Shown: piece by piece, positions 6,828 to 15,753 of the stretch
Position numbering within the stretch: the first letter of the stretch is position 1
Layout of the letters: every line of letters begins with the position of its first letter
Source: a virus
Length of the DNA stretch: 32,093 bases
Strand: one strand, 5' to 3'
IMG/VR virus record: IMGVR_UViG_3300002231_001861
Span: 1 to 32,093 of that record
Program-made: the position numbers and the translations under genes
Notes under the pieces: model-generated
Told to the model about the DNA's origin: nothing
Database searches by the model: none
What the model saw: only the letters and a program-made list of their open reading frames with translations

Positions 6828-7823
6828 TTATCTATCCTGTCTGGTTATCATGTCAAATGTATTAGCGAACTCTTCTGCTGTTATACTTTTGTTTTCCTTT
6901 TTCTTTTTTAATATTTGAACCTGTCTCATCATTTTTTCACCAAGGGTCTTTTCGTCTAGGTTTTTAGATTGAGAGAGTACTCTTATTTTATCAAGTGCAT
7001 TTCTATACGCAGAGTTTATGGCTCTTATTTTTGCGTCATATGCTTGAATATCAACTCTTCTTTTATTTTGATTTTTTGATGATAGTATATTTGCTATATT
7101 TGCCCTTGATAATTTATTCTCTCGCCTGTTTTTAGATAGCCCGAGAAGCTTATCAAGGTTAAGTTTTTTATCCTTTCTGTCGTCACCTCTAAGTAAACTG
7201 TTTATTGTAGCATCACTCTCTGTACCCTTTCTATCTTCTGCTTGCTGTAATATATCTGCACTAAGAAGTGCTTTTGTTTCAGCTAATGGGTCATCCTCTC
7301 CTTTTGCAGTAGCCGATATTCTTCCAGGAACAGCTTTACCAGATGCTCTAATTTGATCGTTTGCAAACTTATCAGATAACAGCAGGTCACTTAATGCGCT
7401 TAACTGTGTCTCAGCGTCAGCAAGATTCGCTCTGTCTATATCTAACTCTGCGGATGCATCAGCTTTTTCTTTTGCGTCAGTATTGTTTTTAAGTATATCA
7501 CTTAATCCGTTAAAGCTGTCGCTAAGGTTTACACTACTCGGGAGGTCTTCTTCTTTTATAGTTGGAATACTAGGTAGCGGATCAAGTGCTATTGGGTTTG
7601 TTTTTAAAACCCTATCTGTTCCATCCTCAAGCCCACTGCTTTGTTCTTGATTCTTACCTAAACTTTCTCCGAAATAATCTTTCAATGGGATAGGTGGCTG
7701 CTCATTATTCCCTCTGCCAAACAACCCAACAATATCAATAGGAGTTTTACCTGTAATCTTTAATGATGGCGGATTTACCTTGTCGTAAAATCTTCTAATT
7801 AATTCTTCTTTGTCTTTATCCAT
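6828..7823 (-). CDS. putative internal virion protein, 331 aa, helical
   Basis: The protein is hydrophilic: a Pro-containing N-terminal region (to about 95), an Ala/Asp/Leu-rich helical middle, and a strongly basic coiled-coil-like C-terminus (from about 215) rich in Lys, Arg and Asn. There is no membrane segment or enzyme motif. Its place in a run of four helical genes between the connector and the 959-aa protein suggests an internal or ejection protein. AAGGAC precedes the ATG. Confidence 0.65.
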   Translation of the reverse strand: MDKDKEELIRRFYDKVNPPSLKITGKTPIDIVGLFGRGNNEQPPIPLKDYFGESLGKNQEQSSGLEDGTDRVLKTNPIALDPLPSIPTIKEEDLPSSVNLSDSFNGLSDILKNNTDAKEKADASAELDIDRANLADAETQLSALSDLLLSDKFANDQIRASGKAVPGRISATAKGEDDPLAETKALLSADILQQAEDRKGTESDATINSLLRGDDRKDKKLNLDKLLGLSKNRRENKLSRANIANILSSKNQNKRRVDIQAYDAKIRAINSAYRNALDKIRVLSQSKNLDEKTLGEKMMRQVQILKKKKENKSITAEEFANTFDMITRQDR

Positions 7824-7833
7824 AAAAAAGTCC

Positions 7834-8232
7834 TTATTGAAACAACCCTCTGTTAGTGTTTAGGCCAATTGAACTATTAGATGTGTCAGTATCTATAATC
7901 CCTTTTGCTAGATCAAGCAGTTCTTTTTTTTGTTTTTTTGTTTTTGATAATTTTTCAGCACCACTTACCGCAAGCTTTTTAGACTCAAGGTTTGGTGTTA
8001 ATGGCACACCAGTTGGTGCCTTGCCTAATATTATAGACGATAAATTATTTGCCCGAATAGCTCTTTCGGCCATAAGATCCGCGATTGCACTATTATTAAC
8101 CTTCTTTTCTCCAGGAGTAAGAGAGCTTCTTTCTAGTAACTTTTGGAAAAATCCCTTATCATCATTGATTGTATCGAGAACATCCTTATCTGTAAAAGCT
8201 GGCCCTGCACCCTTTAGTGTTTTAAAATCCAT
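7834..8232 (-). CDS. putative small internal virion protein, 132 aa
   Basis: The helical protein has a Lys-rich segment (SKTKKQKKELLDLAKG) and a polar C-terminus of Ser/Asn/Gly. AAGGGG lies seven bases before the ATG. It is transcribed between the Gly-rich 209-aa gene and the 331-aa gene with short gaps on both sides. I do not recognise the family. The role is inferred from context only. Confidence 0.65.
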   Translation of the reverse strand: MDFKTLKGAGPAFTDKDVLDTINDDKGFFQKLLERSSLTPGEKKVNNSAIADLMAERAIRANNLSSIILGKAPTGVPLTPNLESKKLAVSGAEKLSKTKKQKKELLDLAKGIIDTDTSNSSIGLNTNRGLFQ

Positions 8233-8250
8233 AATTAAACCCCTTGTATT

Positions 8251-8880
8251 TTACCCAAATAATCCGCCACCGCCACCACTAAAAAAGCTCCCAAGTCCTT
8301 TTGAAAAGCCTTCTCCTATATTGTTTGCGTCAGCGAGTAACCTATTTCCAAAGAAACCTAAGTCTGCATCAGCCTGAGCTTTTAATGCCGCATTTCTTCT
8401 TGCTGTCTCTAGTTGATTTGATGCATTTCTAGCTTCTATACCTTGACCAAGGTTAGCAGTAAATAACGATGCCTTATCAAGGAAACCTTGCTGATTAGCA
8501 AAGTCACCAATAGCTGATTTAGACAGAGCGTCAAATGTGTCACCTGCTGCCTGTCCTTGCTGTTTTGCTGTATTTAGGTTATTTAATGTGCTAAGTCTAT
8601 TAAAGAAAGAAGGATTACCTGCACCCCTCAAGGCTGCATTGTCAGCAGCATTTGTAAGAGCCCCTTGCCCTTGTGTTGATATATCGCCAATTCTTTCTTG
8701 ACCTTTCCTTTGTAAGAGATCCTGTGTTAATTGACCACCTTTCGACAGTCCTGTTATACCAGAATCTATTCTATTATTAAGCCTTCCAAGTTCGCTGGAT
8801 TTTTTTTCGTTGATATTTTTTAAAACAGTAGGATCTCCGCCAAATAAAGAGCTTCCTATGTTGTTTAAACTAAGTGCCAT
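8251..8880 (-). CDS. Ala/Gly/Gln-rich small virion protein, 209 aa (gp14-like position)
   Basis: This low-complexity helical protein is rich in Ala, Gln, Asn and Leu. It has a glycine run at its C-terminus (FFSGGGGGLFG) and an N-terminal SSLFGG. Many podoviruses encode such an Ala/Gln-rich protein as the first of several ejection proteins, just after the connector/tail genes. GAGGATTAA precedes the ATG, and the start abuts the connector stop. The assignment is by composition and position. Confidence 0.65.
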   Translation of the reverse strand: MALSLNNIGSSLFGGDPTVLKNINEKKSSELGRLNNRIDSGITGLSKGGQLTQDLLQRKGQERIGDISTQGQGALTNAADNAALRGAGNPSFFNRLSTLNNLNTAKQQGQAAGDTFDALSKSAIGDFANQQGFLDKASLFTANLGQGIEARNASNQLETARRNAALKAQADADLGFFGNRLLADANNIGEGFSKGLGSFFSGGGGGLFG

Positions 8881-9564
8881 TTAATCCTCGCTTTCATAAA
8901 AAGACATATCTGCAGGTAACTTATTATCGCTATTATCTAGCACCATGTCTGTTAATGTTTCTATCATAAGCCTTTTATATTCAATTTCTTCTGATTTAGC
9001 CTCAGCAAACATTGGGTTAGAATCTTTCTGTAATGCCCTCATTTTTGCATATGCTATAATATAATCTTCAAATTCATCAATATCACAAACATCAGTATCA
9101 AGAACAAGTGTTTTGGCATTTCGTATATACCATACTTTCAGTGTACCACTTTGAGGAACTGGTATCAATTGTATTTTGCGACCATTAGATGCAGTATTCA
9201 ATGGAACCCATCCACCTCCACCATTTGACAATGTGTTTGCATATAAAACCTGTATAGATGATGCTTTGTCCATGTCGTCTATTCTTGATATTTTATATGT
9301 CTCAGTTGAATTTCTAACAAGGATAAGAGATTTTACTTTATTTGCATATATGTCAGATGGGTAGTCGTATATATCCGTTCCAGATATTATTGATACTTCA
9401 TCGTATGATAAAAAATAAGGCTCATGTATACCAAGTATTTCAGACTGAGCAATCTTAATGCCTTTATTTATCCACCTGTCTATGTCTGTGTCATTTATAA
9501 GGTCACTATCTTGAAGATCTAAATCCTCTATAACCTCTGTTCTCATTTCTAAAAGAGTTTTCAC
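8881..9564 (-). CDS. head-tail connector / adaptor protein, 227 aa
   Basis: The N-terminus (LLEMRTEVIEDLDLQDSDL, then DIDRWINKGIKIAQSEI) is the helical pattern of phage adaptor proteins that bind below the portal (P22 gp4-like). A beta-rich middle and a helical C-terminus (YIIAYAKMRALQ...) fit the same family. The start is GTG at 9564, overlapping the 48-aa gene by GTGA and preceded by AGGGAGGA. The C-terminal tail is acidic. In the late operon it lies between the tail hub and the internal virion genes. Confidence 0.75.
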   Translation of the reverse strand: MKTLLEMRTEVIEDLDLQDSDLINDTDIDRWINKGIKIAQSEILGIHEPYFLSYDEVSIISGTDIYDYPSDIYANKVKSLILVRNSTETYKISRIDDMDKASSIQVLYANTLSNGGGGWVPLNTASNGRKIQLIPVPQSGTLKVWYIRNAKTLVLDTDVCDIDEFEDYIIAYAKMRALQKDSNPMFAEAKSEEIEYKRLMIETLTDMVLDNSDNKLPADMSFYESED

Positions 9565-9707
9565 AATCCTCCCTCTGTAAGTCTAGCGTCTATATCGTTA
9601 AGTATTTCCTCTATTTTAAGCAGGGTTTCTTTTATCTCTTGAATATTATCCTTAACTTTTTCGTCATCTACAAGTTCTAATTCGTTAAGCTCAATGTCAT
9701 AACTCAC
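9561..9707 (-). CDS. short coiled-coil protein, 48 aa, unknown
   Basis: A short ORF linked at both ends: its GTG start overlaps the tail-hub stop (GTGA, with AAGG upstream) and its TGA overlaps the connector start (GTGA). It reads MSYDIELNELELVDDEKVKD and continues with a heptad-like helix (ETLLKIEEILNDIDARL) ending EGGL. It is acidic and probably forms a dimeric coil or an assembly adaptor. Double coupling to both neighbours argues that it is expressed. No family is recognised. Confidence 0.65.
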   Translation of the reverse strand: MSYDIELNELELVDDEKVKDNIQEIKETLLKIEEILNDIDARLTEGGL

Positions 9708-11998
9708 GCATTACCGCCTTCTGAGCTAGGAGAGTATTGACCCTCTATGTTATCTAGTAATGAATATTTTATAGATAACGACTCTATTTCAAATGATTGA
9801 TTTGTTATATATCCAGAGATCTGCCAATCTTTAGACGTAGCAAGCGTGTTTATGCTAACAGCTTTTGCTATAATTTCAGTATCAGACACCCTGTTTATTA
9901 TTGTATATTTTTGTAAATAGTTATCATTACCAAACGATATTTCTTTTTTTATTATATCAACAGGGAATATTCCACCAACTGGAAGAGTTATTGTAAGGTC
10001 ACCAGTAGCAGCATTATGGACAAGCGTACTCCATTGGCCGTATAGATCAGACTTATAAACGACAACCTTTGTTGGTTCTATGCCTATCTGCTTCATTCTG
10101 CATCTAGTTGTCCCCCTTGGGAATCTTCTTGTAGAGCTAAGTGTCACCCTCTTTCGCCATATCGAATCGGGATTTCCCCATACAAAACCACTGTCGCCCC
10201 ATACCCAATTACCTTTAGATACTATGTGCTTCATTTCTCTCGAGCTTTTACCATCGTCATTTATCGAGTATAAACCTACCGATATATCGCTGGAGGATAC
10301 AGTTTCAACTACGACCCTGCTTGTAACCTTCCTTAGAAACCTTCCGCCCATATCTACAGCAGAGGTTATAAGTTTAAACGTAAGATCTGTAAACCAGTTT
10401 GCAATTGCATCATTTGTCACTTTTACATAATCATTAGATGTAGCTTTTGACTCTTTATATATATATCCATCCGAGTCTGTGTAGTATAAATAGTTGTCAC
10501 CAGACTGATAGACATCAACAGGGTTTAATGTTTGGCCAGTATAAAACCAGAAAGCATTTGTTATTAAAGAATATACCAATATCCTATCATTTTCTAGTCC
10601 GCTTTTGCCGAGAGTAAAATAAACTAAATCGCTGTCTTTGTTATATGATCCAGATATTCTATCTTTTTTTGACTGGGTATCTACAAACTTTGAATACGTT
10701 TCATTTATCTTAAGAGAGATCATCTTAATTCTAAATCCGTCTGTAAAATATATACCATCGTCACCACACCAGATTAGCCCTTCTGGTGTCTTAACTATAC
10801 TTTTATCACTAACACATCCAACCTTGTCGGCTATAACAACAGACCTCATTTCAGATGCTGTGGTTGATGTGTATGCACCCTCTATCCTGTATACAGCATT
10901 AGACGTGAACACTATAGGGAATTTCTTAAAAGAAGATAATCCTTTTATCTCGTAATTAAAATCAAGGAAAAAGTCAGGGTTTGAAGAGTTGACTATTCCA
11001 GGTATCGACTGATACACCCTGTTTGACTTAACATTAACTATATCGCCATACTCTTCGCAATTTCCAAAGTACGCTGTATTGTTTGCAACTGAAACATATT
11101 TGCATTTCGGAGGCTGATGGTATCCAGTAGGTAACGTATCTGGTGCATATAAAACAACATTATTATTTACAGCAACACTTTCTTCCATTGAGTCTGTGAA
11201 TGTTGTTGTTCCGTTTGTAACCTCATTTACCTTTAAGAAAGCCCCACCATTATAGCTCCTAAATACCTCAACGACTGCGTTTGAAAGGAAAACATCCGTT
11301 GACACTTGATCCAACACAGGGATATTCGTAACTGTTACTGTACTCAACCCTGTCAATGGATCAGGATCAGCATTAGTTACACCAACTTGATAGCTAAATG
11401 ATACGCTTTTATAAATAATATCGCTTACAATTTTAAATTCAGTAACACCAACTTTATGTGTTTTGCTATAAAAGTATGCATATATATACTGATGTGTTGA
11501 TGCGCCACCTCTGGCTGATGAATGAGTTATTGGGTTAAGTGTGTCTTCTGTAAGTCCAGGCATTCCAAGCTCTTCAACGAGTAGCGTATTAGTGTCATCT
11601 ATATATACTTTTTTTGGAACCTGTCTTTCGCCGTTAGAGAGTATTAACTGACTCAACCAAGGATCCATCCTTACAGGTAAGTCTTGTGTATTTGTTAATA
11701 TGTCCCCAGCATTAGGTTTTGTTATAGGTGTAACTGTTCCTGCAACTTCGTCAAACTCATTAACAAGAGTTGTTCTTGTAACTATCTTTCTTCCGCTTAA
11801 CTCGTTCATCCCAGTTATAGGAGATACAAAATTAGAATCAAACACAGGAGTAAATCCATTTCTGAGTCTTAGTTTGCCAAAGCTCGTTATGTCAAAGTTC
11901 TCAATAGTTTTAAAATGAGTATCGTCTGATTGAATATAGTTATCAACTATACCACCAGAAAAATTGCTTAATGTTAAATTCTTTTGCTCTAATGGCAT
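9704..11998 (-). CDS. tail hub / nozzle-type structural protein, 764 aa
   Basis: The N-terminal signature (LTLSNFSGGIVDNYIQSDD then ENFDITSFGKLRLRNGF) is typical of podovirus tail hub or stabilisation proteins (P22 gp10 / T7 gp12 type). The rest is beta-rich and propeller-like, with phrases such as GLIWCGDDGIYFTDG and YLYYTDSDGYIYKE. The size fits the family. It probably extends the channel below the connector and anchors fibres. The ATG overlaps the preceding stop (TAATG). Confidence 0.75.
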   Translation of the reverse strand: MPLEQKNLTLSNFSGGIVDNYIQSDDTHFKTIENFDITSFGKLRLRNGFTPVFDSNFVSPITGMNELSGRKIVTRTTLVNEFDEVAGTVTPITKPNAGDILTNTQDLPVRMDPWLSQLILSNGERQVPKKVYIDDTNTLLVEELGMPGLTEDTLNPITHSSARGGASTHQYIYAYFYSKTHKVGVTEFKIVSDIIYKSVSFSYQVGVTNADPDPLTGLSTVTVTNIPVLDQVSTDVFLSNAVVEVFRSYNGGAFLKVNEVTNGTTTFTDSMEESVAVNNNVVLYAPDTLPTGYHQPPKCKYVSVANNTAYFGNCEEYGDIVNVKSNRVYQSIPGIVNSSNPDFFLDFNYEIKGLSSFKKFPIVFTSNAVYRIEGAYTSTTASEMRSVVIADKVGCVSDKSIVKTPEGLIWCGDDGIYFTDGFRIKMISLKINETYSKFVDTQSKKDRISGSYNKDSDLVYFTLGKSGLENDRILVYSLITNAFWFYTGQTLNPVDVYQSGDNYLYYTDSDGYIYKESKATSNDYVKVTNDAIANWFTDLTFKLITSAVDMGGRFLRKVTSRVVVETVSSSDISVGLYSINDDGKSSREMKHIVSKGNWVWGDSGFVWGNPDSIWRKRVTLSSTRRFPRGTTRCRMKQIGIEPTKVVVYKSDLYGQWSTLVHNAATGDLTITLPVGGIFPVDIIKKEISFGNDNYLQKYTIINRVSDTEIIAKAVSINTLATSKDWQISGYITNQSFEIESLSIKYSLLDNIEGQYSPSSEGGNA

Positions 11999-12423
11999 TA
12001 CGCTGTTACCACCCTTATATTTAAGTTGTTATCATTAGAAAACAGATAGTACGTCGTGGCATCTATCTTTTCAGTAGTAGGATAAAACTCCTTCCAATTA
12101 CCAAGCAATACTGAATCCTGATAAAAGTATCTTCTAATATTACCTTCGTATGTTGCACCACTTGGCAGAGTCATTGTCGCCTTAAACATTCCATATGATG
12201 TTGTACCAGACAGGTGAGCGTTCCATACTATATGTGTATCCTTTATAAAGTCCGTTACATCTTTGCTTATATTTAAAGTTATAGATTTTGAGTCAACACC
12301 TGTATGTGAATGATTAATAAGTCTAGCAAATATATCATCAAGGATTGTAAATAGCGCATCACCCTGATCTAGTGTATCTGGAACCTCGTATGAACCAGTA
12401 CCAAAGTTAATAGTTTTCGACAT
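11998..12423 (-). CDS. tail-fibre-associated protein, 141 aa
   Basis: The protein is beta-rich. An HSHTGVDSKSI segment near residue 38 is of a kind common in phage tail-fibre or fibre-attachment proteins. Aromatic residues are frequent in the second half. It shares a TAATG junction with each neighbour and lies between the 241-aa protein and the tail hub, so a role at the hub-fibre junction is reasonable but inferred. Confidence 0.6.
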   Translation of the reverse strand: MSKTINFGTGSYEVPDTLDQGDALFTILDDIFARLINHSHTGVDSKSITLNISKDVTDFIKDTHIVWNAHLSGTTSYGMFKATMTLPSGATYEGNIRRYFYQDSVLLGNWKEFYPTTEKIDATTYYLFSNDNNLNIRVVTA

Positions 12424-13148
12424 TAAAATCCTCCTTCTGTTAGTTCGTCCAACAGATCATCCTTTAATTCATCTATTACACCATCATAAGGTACAGCCTC
12501 TATAAGCAATCTCGCCTCGCTTGGGCTACCATCCTTTAATCTTGTATATATTTGGCCAAACGATGCCTTCATTGCATCAACCTGTGAGCCTGTTTTCCCG
12601 TCATTAAAGTCCCTGACAAGATCTAAGCACTCGTTACATACAACCTTTTTTCTTTTTCCTCTTTCTTTTTTATTTTTTCTGGATTCTTTTTTTATCTCAC
12701 TTGGCCTATCAATAGCCTCTTGTGCTTCAAGTTCAAGTAAAGTTGTTATATCATTTTCTTTTATTATTCTTTCATATTCACTATGCATACTTGAATTATA
12801 CTTTCCAATAGCCTCAGCCCTGGAGTAGTAGTTTGTAATCAACCCAAGTCTTATCTCAAAGTCTAAGACTCTTGCTTTCTCCGCCTCAGCAGCAACAAGT
12901 TCAAGCCTAGCATTTTCATCGTTTATCATTCTTCCTTTTATTAAATCTTTTTCATCTTGAAGAACTGCTATATCGTCTAATACATATGCACTATTTAATT
13001 GAATCCTTCCGTATAACCCATTGCCAGTATCAGGAAGTAATGTATATAATGCTTCTCCAGACGGAAGCTCTGCGGAGTCATAAAGATTATTCAACACTTC
13101 ATCAATAAGATCACTTAGTGTTAATGCTTTTATTTGGTCTAACGTCAT
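12423..13148 (-). CDS. coiled-coil protein of the fibre cluster, 241 aa, unknown
   Basis: The long Glu/Ala/Arg/Leu helical segment (about 75-150) is followed by a very basic stretch (KKESRKNKKERGKRKK) and a CNEC motif. The C-terminal 80 residues are helical and end in a Leu/Asp/Glu tail. The late part (SFGQIYTRL...ARLLIEAV) resembles a helix seen in proteins neighbouring phage fibre genes. A fibre chaperone or structural adaptor is possible. AGAGGTAG supports the start. Confidence 0.6.
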   Translation of the reverse strand: MTLDQIKALTLSDLIDEVLNNLYDSAELPSGEALYTLLPDTGNGLYGRIQLNSAYVLDDIAVLQDEKDLIKGRMINDENARLELVAAEAEKARVLDFEIRLGLITNYYSRAEAIGKYNSSMHSEYERIIKENDITTLLELEAQEAIDRPSEIKKESRKNKKERGKRKKVVCNECLDLVRDFNDGKTGSQVDAMKASFGQIYTRLKDGSPSEARLLIEAVPYDGVIDELKDDLLDELTEGGF

Positions 13149-13158
13149 TAATCTACCT

Positions 13159-15045
13159 CTATTTTATATGTTGAACTTCTATTCTTCCAACAGTCTCAAA
13201 CCCACCTACTGCCTGTGATTTTGTTTTGAACTGCACTTCTATTGGTGAGTCTATTGTTAGCGTATGGATCAAGTTTGTTGAGTATTCAAGACCAGTTGCA
13301 CTAATATATGCAGCATACAGAAACTCTTTTATCGTTGCATTGTTCGTAAAGTCATGTATTAAAAGATCCTTCTGTAACCCACCATCATAGCCACCAAAAG
13401 GAATAGAAAGCCGATAGGTTCCTTTTGAGTTTAGAAGCAATCTGTCTCCAGATATAGAAAAATGATTTGTCTCACCGCTTGTCGAAACTAGAGGCGCAGT
13501 TTTATATAATAATGTAGAACTAGGAACCGAATATCTAAATAATGTTGCATGGGTATTAACATACCGTGTTTGAATAGTCGGAACAGCAGCCAAAAAGGTA
13601 GCACTATAGTCACTAACCATTAGCGTAGCAAACCCACCTGCTGCGGTACCAGACGTTGAAGTTATAGTAAGCACATCACCACTATTTAAAACCAACTGAG
13701 CAGAGGCCCCAGCAGTTGTGGTGGCTACATTAGGAGTAGATGAATATGAAACTACCGAACCATTTTTATTTATTCTTACCTGCGTAAAGTTTGCAGTCTG
13801 AGTGGATAAAGAAGCTGAAACTAACACATTTACTTTTCTAGATGCTGTAAATGTATATGTACCAGACTGAGACAATGTACCCAATTTTGATATATTATCC
13901 ACAGTGTGGCTACTTACAACCATTGATGCACCAAGGGTAGATATAGCATCTTCCGTTGATACAGTGGCAGGACTAACAATGTATTCAGACTCAGCCTGAG
14001 CCAACACTGATATTACAGAATTACCTGCACTTGGAGCCACTCCATCATCATGCGGACGTATAACATCACCTGCCGCCATTTTATAAGTAGCCGACAAAGA
14101 TGGTGTTTGCCCTGTTGGTTGATACTCTATACCTAGAATATTTGCCTGTGGAAGTGCTGATATATTCGTTGATAAGGCAATTGAGTTTAATGATATACCA
14201 GAAAATGTTGAAACACCTGCCGTTAGCCACCTAGTTACAACTATACTACAATCCTTGACCGCAGTTATAGACATACCAGATATATTGCTGTTACTTATTG
14301 ATATCAATTTACCTGTTTCGTTTTTGTTTACTGTTGTAAAATATGGTATTTTTATATTTGTTGAACCATATCCTGCATGACCTACTGCATGATACGACTC
14401 TGTTGTTGTTAGATTCTTGTAAGTAAAAAGACTATCATCTATCTCTATATCATCAAATATGAAAAAAGATGGAACAGTAATAACCTCGAAAACTATTTTA
14501 ATCTGTGCTGTTGAGTCCAACATCTTTGGTTCAAGACTCCACTTTATAGCGTCGCCGCCAACAGTTAAATTTACAGTATCTAAAGGGTTAACGAGGTCAG
14601 CAATATCAAATACTGATACTTTTATGTTACCTGGTGCTGTTGAATTTGATGAATAAACACCTCTAAACGAGCATTTTTCACCTCTTGATCTGTATGGTAT
14701 ATCTCTTATTATCTCGTATGTTTCACCTATTGTTGGCGTAACTATCTCATATGACTTTGTTCCACTTATCGGCAACACTGAATACTCACCAAGCGATCCA
14801 GTCACCTGACTTCCTATAGTCCAGTCAGTTGTTTTTACATCATCTGCGTTAATCTGAACAATAATAGAAGCCTTACCTGTGCCTGATCCAGAACCTTCCT
14901 CTATTAAGTCTGTTCCATTGTCTGTGTAATATTTCTTTGTGTCAGTTGCGTAATACTTAATACCCTCAACTCTAGCCAATGCTGTTAGGTTTGCCAAGGT
15001 ATCCTTCTTTGCAATTAATCCATCTATCTGGCTAAAGTTCTTCAT
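13159..15045 (-). CDS. tail fibre / receptor-binding-type protein, 628 aa
   Basis: The N-terminal module (1-55) ends in YYATDTKKYYTDNGTDLIE, a short beta motif used by many phage surface proteins. A Ser/Gly linker follows. Next come a jelly-roll-like region (about 85-205, ending SFFIFDDIEI) and long Ser/Thr/Val-rich beta sequence. The last part (SISGDRLLLNSKGTYRLSIP onward) looks like a C1q/TNF-like trimer domain. The expected role is binding host surface structures. No depolymerase catalytic motif is visible. Confidence 0.7.
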   Translation of the reverse strand: MKNFSQIDGLIAKKDTLANLTALARVEGIKYYATDTKKYYTDNGTDLIEEGSGSGTGKASIIVQINADDVKTTDWTIGSQVTGSLGEYSVLPISGTKSYEIVTPTIGETYEIIRDIPYRSRGEKCSFRGVYSSNSTAPGNIKVSVFDIADLVNPLDTVNLTVGGDAIKWSLEPKMLDSTAQIKIVFEVITVPSFFIFDDIEIDDSLFTYKNLTTTESYHAVGHAGYGSTNIKIPYFTTVNKNETGKLISISNSNISGMSITAVKDCSIVVTRWLTAGVSTFSGISLNSIALSTNISALPQANILGIEYQPTGQTPSLSATYKMAAGDVIRPHDDGVAPSAGNSVISVLAQAESEYIVSPATVSTEDAISTLGASMVVSSHTVDNISKLGTLSQSGTYTFTASRKVNVLVSASLSTQTANFTQVRINKNGSVVSYSSTPNVATTTAGASAQLVLNSGDVLTITSTSGTAAGGFATLMVSDYSATFLAAVPTIQTRYVNTHATLFRYSVPSSTLLYKTAPLVSTSGETNHFSISGDRLLLNSKGTYRLSIPFGGYDGGLQKDLLIHDFTNNATIKEFLYAAYISATGLEYSTNLIHTLTIDSPIEVQFKTKSQAVGGFETVGRIEVQHIK

Positions 15046-15752
15046 TATAATACTGTCCTGTTTATTTTAATAAAATAATTTATTGTAGTTGATTTTGCCC
15101 TTGTTTCATTTCCACCAGACAAGTCTGTATAAATTCTTTGATATATATCCAGTGCTGAATCAGTGTTACCACCAAAAACAGCCGCTCGTGTAGGGCTTGA
15201 TCCACCAACTCCACCTGTTGCTGACCTTGTCCACGATTCTGCAGATGGTGAATCATTAACAGATGACCCTGTTCTTTCGCCATGATTGTGCGATGCTGTT
15301 AAGTCACCTTGATACAGACCTAATGCCAAATCTCCGTCTGGGTTTAATCCTCTAGCATGATCCTTCATTCTTGGAACTGTCCCCCTCATATCTGGAGCAT
15401 TTGTTTTTGCAGTAAGAGTAAAGTAATCAGATGGGTTTATTGATCTTCCATCGCAAAGAATCCATGATGTGTCAGGATTTCCAGATGGATTAACAACCCC
15501 TTTCAACGTAGCCATTTCAATTTGAAACTGTAATTCTGTTAGGAAAGATGGTTGAACACATCCAAGAGGAAAGTCTAAAAACTGATCCTCTTTCTGTAGC
15601 TGTTTCTTCCATACACTTCCGTTTGAAACCCAAATATGAAGATCTTCAAGTGAGTACATTTGTCTTGCTGTCATTGTCGGTAAGGACAATATTTCAGCAG
15701 TTGTTTCCCTTACTTCTACCTGAGCTTCCTTAAGTTCGCCTTTTACTTCCAT
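15045..15752 (-). CDS. phage tail collar-domain fibre protein, 235 aa
   Basis: The hallmark collar-domain features are present: SWILCDGRSI, APDMRGTVPRM, a HNHG histidine motif and the terminal INYFIKINRTVL strand. The N-terminal 60 residues form an adaptor-like beta module (MYSLEDLHIWVSNGSVW). Collar proteins form trimeric fibre tips that bind ligand through metal-coordinating His residues (family knowledge). The gene lies between the two long fibres, sharing one base with the 628-aa gene. Confidence 0.85.
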   Translation of the reverse strand: MEVKGELKEAQVEVRETTAEILSLPTMTARQMYSLEDLHIWVSNGSVWKKQLQKEDQFLDFPLGCVQPSFLTELQFQIEMATLKGVVNPSGNPDTSWILCDGRSINPSDYFTLTAKTNAPDMRGTVPRMKDHARGLNPDGDLALGLYQGDLTASHNHGERTGSSVNDSPSAESWTRSATGGVGGSSPTRAAVFGGNTDSALDIYQRIYTDLSGGNETRAKSTTINYFIKINRTVL

Positions 15753-15753
15753 A

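Noticed and set aside
7856-8377. 173-aa + strand ORF with a proline run
   Set aside because: The Pro run is only the antisense of the glycine run of the 209-aa protein.
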